From contig NZ_BMOI01000001.1 of the NCBI RefSeq assembly GCF_014646995.1, positions 273,018 through 337,017 on the forward strand: a DNA stretch of 64,000 nt. Direction: 5' to 3'. Positions 60,139 to 64,000 of the stretch are shown one piece after another. The notes below the pieces were generated by a model, which saw only the letters and a list, made by a program, of their open reading frames with translations, was not told where the DNA came from and did not search any database. Both the position numbers and the translations under genes were made by a program. The DNA is from Curtobacterium luteum. GTDB taxonomy: Bacteria > Actinomycetota > Actinomycetes > Actinomycetales > Microbacteriaceae. Position 1 is the first letter of the stretch; the number at the start of each line of letters is the position of its first letter.

Positions 60139-61190
60139 AGCACCGCGTCCTGCTCCTCGTCGCGTTCGTCCTGCTGCTCGCCACCGGGGCGGGCACGGTC
60201 GTCGCCGCGAACGTGCTCGCGGCGCAGCGGCTCAGCGACGACGGGCGGACGGCGGCCCAGGAACGGACCCGTGGCGACCGCTCTGGGCCCGACGGCGAGT
60301 TCCACCGCTTCCGACTGGGGTCGATCGCCGGGGAGCGGTTGGAGCCGAACCGCGACGACTTCGCCGCCCGGACGAACGCGGACGGCCCGATGCTGCTCTT
60401 CCTGCCTGCGACCCGCGCGAAGCCCGCGCAGTACCAGCGCTTCCTCGCCGCCGCGTTGCAGGACGGGTACCACGTGCTCGGGCTCGACTACTGGAACCTC
60501 GGCAAGACCCTCTCGGGGACGTGCGAGGCCGACGCCCGGTGCTACGGACAGGTCCAACGGAACCGGTTCGACGGGAGCCGTCCCTCGCAGTTCAGCCAGG
60601 TGACACCGGCGGGGTCGATCGTCTCGCGGTTGCGCAACGCGATCGAGTACCTCGACGACCACGACCCGGACGGCGGGTGGGGTCGCTTCGTGGACGCCCG
60701 CGAGGGCATCGACTGGTCGGACGTCGTCGTGGCCGGGCACTCGCAGGGCGGGGGCGAAGCGGCCTACATCGGGCACATCCGCACCGTGCGTGGTGTGCTC
60801 ATGTTCTCGTCGCCCGTGGAGTCCCTCGGCGCGGTGCACGCCGCGTGGATGGACCGGCCGGGCCGGACGCCCGTCACCCGGATGTACGCGATCGACGACC
60901 GTGCCGACGAGTTCGGTCCCCGCATCCGGGGCTCGTGGCACGCGCTCGGTCTGACAGGGCCCTCCGGACCGTTCGGCACCGACACCACGCCGCCGCTGCC
61001 CGGAGCCGACCCGCACGCGATCCTCACCGACCTGCGGCTCGGCGACCCGTCGCAGGCACACTCGCGCATCATCAAGGACTCGACGCCGCTCGACCGGGAC
61101 GGCACCCCGGTGATGCTGCCCCTGTGGCAGTGGCTGCTCCACCGATTCGCGCCCGGCACCGCAGAACCGCACAGCCCGGGCGGATCATAG
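60135..61190 (+). CDS. Secreted or membrane-anchored alpha/beta hydrolase
   Basis: 351-aa protein. An N-terminal segment (VLLLVAFVLLLATGAGTVVA) is a signal peptide or anchor. The alpha/beta hydrolase core has the nucleophile elbow VVAGHSQGGGEAAYIG and strand MLLFLPATRAKPAQYQRFLA; two Cys in GTCEADARCYG could form a disulfide outside the cell. SQAHSRIIKD near the C-terminus may hold the catalytic His. Substrate unknown; it resembles secreted esterases. GTG overlaps the coaE stop by 4 bases. The adjacent ligase and acyltransferase suggest acyl chemistry, but that is inference. Confidence 0.8.
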   Translation: MKHRVLLLVAFVLLLATGAGTVVAANVLAAQRLSDDGRTAAQERTRGDRSGPDGEFHRFRLGSIAGERLEPNRDDFAARTNADGPMLLFLPATRAKPAQYQRFLAAALQDGYHVLGLDYWNLGKTLSGTCEADARCYGQVQRNRFDGSRPSQFSQVTPAGSIVSRLRNAIEYLDDHDPDGGWGRFVDAREGIDWSDVVVAGHSQGGGEAAYIGHIRTVRGVLMFSSPVESLGAVHAAWMDRPGRTPVTRMYAIDDRADEFGPRIRGSWHALGLTGPSGPFGTDTTPPLPGADPHAILTDLRLGDPSQAHSRIIKDSTPLDRDGTPVMLPLWQWLLHRFAPGTAEPHSPGGS

Positions 61191-61200
61191 GCACTGGCAA

Positions 61201-61206
61201 TACGCT
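61201..61206 (+). promoter_or_regulatory. Ligase gene -10 box, leaderless
   Basis: TACGCT, 6 bases, GTG at 61213. Confidence 0.45.
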
Positions 61207-61212
61207 CAGGTC

Positions 61213-62709
61213 GTGCAGCAAGCAGCAGGACTCCCCGGACTGCGCGCCCTCATCCGACAGCGCGCTGACGACGACGGCGGCCACCCGTTCCTCGAGGACG
61301 CGCGGTCCGAGCGCGTCGTGACCCGGCGGGCCCTCGACGACGCCGTCACCGCGTGGTCGGCGACCTTCGACGCCATCGGTGTGCCGGCGTCCGGGGCCGT
61401 CCTCGTCGACGTCGGCGACCCCCTGGCGTTCGCGGTGGTGCACCTCGCGGCCGTCGCGTCCGGGCGTCGCTCCGTCCCGGTGGACACCGGGCAGCCGGTC
61501 GGCGAGCCCGCCCGGCTCGCTGACCTCATCGGCGGCGCCGGGCTCGTCGTCTCCGACCGCGACGAGGACGCCGCGGTCCCGGGAGCTCCGTCGTCACGGA
61601 TCGACCAGGCCACGTTCCTCCCGACCGGTGTGCGGGACGGTGACGTGCCGACGTCGGTGCCGGACGCTCCGGGGCAGGGGTCCGTCGTCCTCTTCACGTC
61701 CGGGTCGACCGGCACACCGAAGGGCGTCGAGCTGCCGGAGTCCCAGCTGCTCGTCGTGGCACGGGCCGTCGCCGCCCACAACGGCCTCACCGCGAACGAC
61801 CGGGGGTTCAACTCGCTCCCGCTCTTCCACGTCAACGCCGAGGTCGTCGGGCTCCTCTCGACGCTGGTCGCCGGGGCCACCCTGGTCCTCGACCGCCGGT
61901 TCCGCCGGACGGGCTTCTGGGAGCTCCTGTCGGAGCGTCGGATCACCTGGCTCAACGCCGTGCCCGCGGTCCTCGCGGTCCTGGCGAAGACCGGCCCGCT
62001 CGACTTCCCCGCCGGACTCCGCTTCGTGCGCAGCGCGTCGGCCCCGCTGCCCGACCCGGTTCGGGAGGCGCTCGGCGACGTCCCGCTCGTCGTGAGCTGG
62101 GGCATGACGGAGGGCGCCTCGCAGATCACCGCGACGCCGCTCGGTGCACCCCCACGACCGGGCACCGTCGGCGTGCCGGTGGGCTGCGAGGTGCAGGTCC
62201 GCCGCGAGGACGGCTCCCGGGCCGCGGCCGACGAGGTCGGTGCGCTGTGGGTGCGTGGTCCGGGGATCGTCGACCACTACCTCGGCGGACGCGCTGCCGA
62301 GCGGTTCGACGCCGCAGGATGGCTCAGCACCGGCGACGTGGGCTCAATGTCCGCCGACGGCTGGGTGTCGCTCGCCGGCCGCTCCGACGACGTCATCAAC
62401 CGTGGTGGCGAGAAGGTCTACCCGTCCGAGGTCGAGGACGTCCTCCTCGGCGACGACCGCGTGCTCGAGGCCGTCGTGGTGGGTCGGCCGCACGACGTGC
62501 TCGGCGCCGTGCCGGTCGCCTACGTCATCGCGCAACCGGACGTCGAGGTCGACGCCGACGCCCTGGTCGCCGACCTCGAGGCGCGAGCGGCAGCGGCGCT
62601 CACCCGGTTCCGTCGCCCGGTCGAGATCTCGGTCGTCCCGGACCTGCCGCGCGCACCGACGGGGAAGATCCGCCGCGCCGACGTCCGGACCATGGCGGAG
62701 CACCCGTGA
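61213..62709 (+). CDS. Class I adenylate-forming acyl-CoA ligase
   Basis: 498-aa AMP-binding enzyme. Core motifs: A3 VVLFTSGSTGTPKGVELPES, NSLPLFHVNAEVVGLLSTL, A5 VVSWGMTEGASQI, A8 GWLSTGDVGSMSADGWVSLA with GRSDDVINRGGEKVYPSEVE, and the A10 lysine in RAPTGKIRRADV. It should activate a carboxylic acid as acyl-AMP and usually transfer it to CoA; the acid cannot be predicted. No carrier protein is encoded nearby. GTG start with its own -10 box 6 bases upstream. Stop overlaps the acyltransferase GTG by 4 bases, so the pair is co-translated. Confidence 0.9.
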   Translation: MQQAAGLPGLRALIRQRADDDGGHPFLEDARSERVVTRRALDDAVTAWSATFDAIGVPASGAVLVDVGDPLAFAVVHLAAVASGRRSVPVDTGQPVGEPARLADLIGGAGLVVSDRDEDAAVPGAPSSRIDQATFLPTGVRDGDVPTSVPDAPGQGSVVLFTSGSTGTPKGVELPESQLLVVARAVAAHNGLTANDRGFNSLPLFHVNAEVVGLLSTLVAGATLVLDRRFRRTGFWELLSERRITWLNAVPAVLAVLAKTGPLDFPAGLRFVRSASAPLPDPVREALGDVPLVVSWGMTEGASQITATPLGAPPRPGTVGVPVGCEVQVRREDGSRAAADEVGALWVRGPGIVDHYLGGRAAERFDAAGWLSTGDVGSMSADGWVSLAGRSDDVINRGGEKVYPSEVEDVLLGDDRVLEAVVVGRPHDVLGAVPVAYVIAQPDVEVDADALVADLEARAAAALTRFRRPVEISVVPDLPRAPTGKIRRADVRTMAEHP

Positions 62710-63947
62710 GCAGCGCACCGAGCACGGCACCGAGCACGGCCCCGAGCACGACCGCGGGCAGGGGAGCCACGCCGGAGACGGCACCGTCCCCGACACGCTC
62801 CGCGGACGGACGGCCCCGGCACCTCTACGAGGTCGACGTCCTCCGCATCCTCACGTTCGCCTGCGTCATCGGCGTGCACACGACCAGCCACACGGCGGCG
62901 ACGGACGACGTCGGGCAGAACGCGCTCCTCGGGCTGCTCCACTTCACGCGACTGGTGTTCTTCTCCCTCACCGCGTTCGTGCTCGTCTACAGCTACGACC
63001 TCCGCCCGCGGCCGATGGCACAGTTCTGGCCGAAGCGGTTCCTGCTCGTCGGTGTGCCGTACCTGGCCTGGTCGTTCGTGTACGTCGCCGCCTCGTGGCT
63101 GCTCAGCCCGACGCGGCGCGGTGACGTCCCGGACCTCGTGCGCACGTACGCCGAGGGGATCGTCACCGGTGTCGCCTGGTACCACCTCTACTTCCTGCTG
63201 GTGACGATGCAGGTGTACCTGCTGTTGCCCGTCCTGGTGTGGATCGTCCGGCGCACCCGTGGGCACCACGTCACGGTGCTCGCGGTCGCCTTCGTCGTGC
63301 AGGTCGTCGTGTTCGCCGGCTACAAGTACTTCCCGGCGAGCGACGCGTGGCTGCACGGGTACCAGAAGCAGTTCTTCTTCTCGTACGTGTTCTTCATCGT
63401 CTCCGGCGCGGTCGCCGCCGACCACGCGGACCGGTTCCTGCGCTTCATCCGCGTGCACCGACGCGGCGTGCTCTGGGGCTTCGCGGCGACCGCCGTCGGC
63501 ACACTCGGCGTCTGGACCCTGCAGGTCCTGCTCGGGCAGTCGCTGTACGCCGCCGGGACGCCGCTCCAGCCCGTGCAGGTCGTCTGGAGCTCCGCGGTCT
63601 TCGTCGGGTTCCTCGCGATCGGTGCCCGCTGGGCCGACCGACGGCGGCCGGGGAGCTGGCTCGCGAAGGTCGTCGACCACGGATCGGACCGCTCGTTCGG
63701 CATCTTCCTGAGCCACCCGTTCGTCATCTGGCTGCTCCTGTACGGGGACAGCTGGCTCGAGGCGCACGTCGCACGACCGTGGCTCACCCCGGTCACCTAC
63801 GTCCTCGTGGTGGTCCTGTCGGTCGCCCTGACCGAGGTCTTCCGCTGGACGCCGCTCAGTGTGCCGTTGACGGGCCGGCCGTCACTCGCCTCACGGTCGC
63901 AGCGCGAGGCACGCGCGCGGAAACGCGCGGCGGCGGCCGCCGGCTGA
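62706..63947 (+). CDS. Acyltransferase 3 (OafA/YrhL) family membrane protein
   Basis: 413-aa integral membrane acyltransferase. A disordered head (APSTAPSTAPSTT repeats, about 38 residues) precedes LYEVDVLRILTFACVIGVHT, the family's first helix with its conserved His. About ten hydrophobic helices follow, and a basic tail (SQREARARKRAAAAAG) ends the protein. These enzymes move acyl groups onto sugars, peptidoglycan or lipids at the cell surface. Coupled by a 4-base overlap to the acyl-CoA ligase, which could supply the donor (inference). Last complete gene in the window. Confidence 0.9.
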   Translation: MSSAPSTAPSTAPSTTAGRGATPETAPSPTRSADGRPRHLYEVDVLRILTFACVIGVHTTSHTAATDDVGQNALLGLLHFTRLVFFSLTAFVLVYSYDLRPRPMAQFWPKRFLLVGVPYLAWSFVYVAASWLLSPTRRGDVPDLVRTYAEGIVTGVAWYHLYFLLVTMQVYLLLPVLVWIVRRTRGHHVTVLAVAFVVQVVVFAGYKYFPASDAWLHGYQKQFFFSYVFFIVSGAVAADHADRFLRFIRVHRRGVLWGFAATAVGTLGVWTLQVLLGQSLYAAGTPLQPVQVVWSSAVFVGFLAIGARWADRRRPGSWLAKVVDHGSDRSFGIFLSHPFVIWLLLYGDSWLEAHVARPWLTPVTYVLVVVLSVALTEVFRWTPLSVPLTGRPSLASRSQREARARKRAAAAAG

Positions 63948-63963
63948 CCCCGAGATCACCGGA

Positions 63964-64000
63964 CTGGAGGCGCGGCACCGGACGTGCGCCGCGCCTCCAG
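63964..64000. terminator. Dispersed palindrome after the acyltransferase gene
   Basis: CTGGAGGCGCGGC (63964-63976) and GCCGCGCCTCCAG (63988-64000), 13-base perfect arms reaching the window edge. Likely terminator of the preceding operon; the outer arm bases may continue past the window. Confidence 0.75.

Overview
The window is a 64 kb piece of a very GC-rich actinobacterial chromosome. Gene order, leaderless promoters and protein style point to Microbacteriaceae, and I suspect Curtobacterium or a close relative (inference). Nearly all of it is housekeeping sequence on the + strand. Two blocks run in the same order as in Mycobacterium tuberculosis: pyrR-pyrB-pyrC-(PH-like protein)-carA-carB-pyrF-mihF/gmk-rpoZ-metK-priA-fmt-rsmB-rpe, and hisF-hisI-trpE-(membrane protein)-trpC-trpB-trpA-lgt-pyk-pdtaR-polA-rpsA-coaE. 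No phage, IS element, integrase, rRNA or CRISPR was seen. There is one tRNA, Leu(CAA).

Layout. 1-2.7 kb: end of aroB, two small minus-strand genes and a UbiB-type kinase. 2.96-4.0 kb: efp and nusB. 4.0-13.9 kb: a tightly coupled pyrimidine operon (almost every junction is a 1- or 4-base overlap) headed by a PyrR-binding RNA and ending in guanylate kinase fused to an mIHF-type DNA-binding domain. 13.95-17.4 kb: rpoZ, metK and a helicase-dead PriA. 17.9-20.7 kb: threonine catabolism genes tdh-kbl and a DUF4383 membrane protein. 20.8-24.5 kb: fmt, rsmB, rpe, hisE. 24.6-32.2 kb: hisG, hisF, hisI, trpE, trpC, trpB, trpA with two small trp-associated membrane proteins. 32.5-41.5 kb: lgt, gltBD, pyk.

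41.7-48.1 kb is accessory: a ferritin-like/VIT1 metal transporter, an HdeD-like membrane protein, and an aldehyde dehydrogenase-DUF779 pair followed by two dedicated regulators (AraC type and GAF type). 48.2-51.1 kb: a secreted Pro/Ala/Gly-rich repeat protein divergent from a two-component system. 51.1-60.1 kb: tRNA-Leu, pdtaR, a thioesterase, polA, a DUF885 peptidase, rpsA and coaE. 60.1-64 kb: an alpha/beta hydrolase, an adenylate-forming ligase and a membrane acyltransferase.

The most unusual content lies between the genes. One palindrome family (arms related to GGACGGGAGGC) recurs about a dozen times, mostly at gene ends where it can act as a terminator. Several gaps are filled with short words repeated many times, a different word in each gap. 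One 690-base gap holds four indel-free 165-base tandem copies containing that palindrome plus a conserved core; a hairpin in the core keeps its pairing through G-U changes. Many genes have a TANNNT box 6-7 bases before the start codon, implying leaderless mRNAs.
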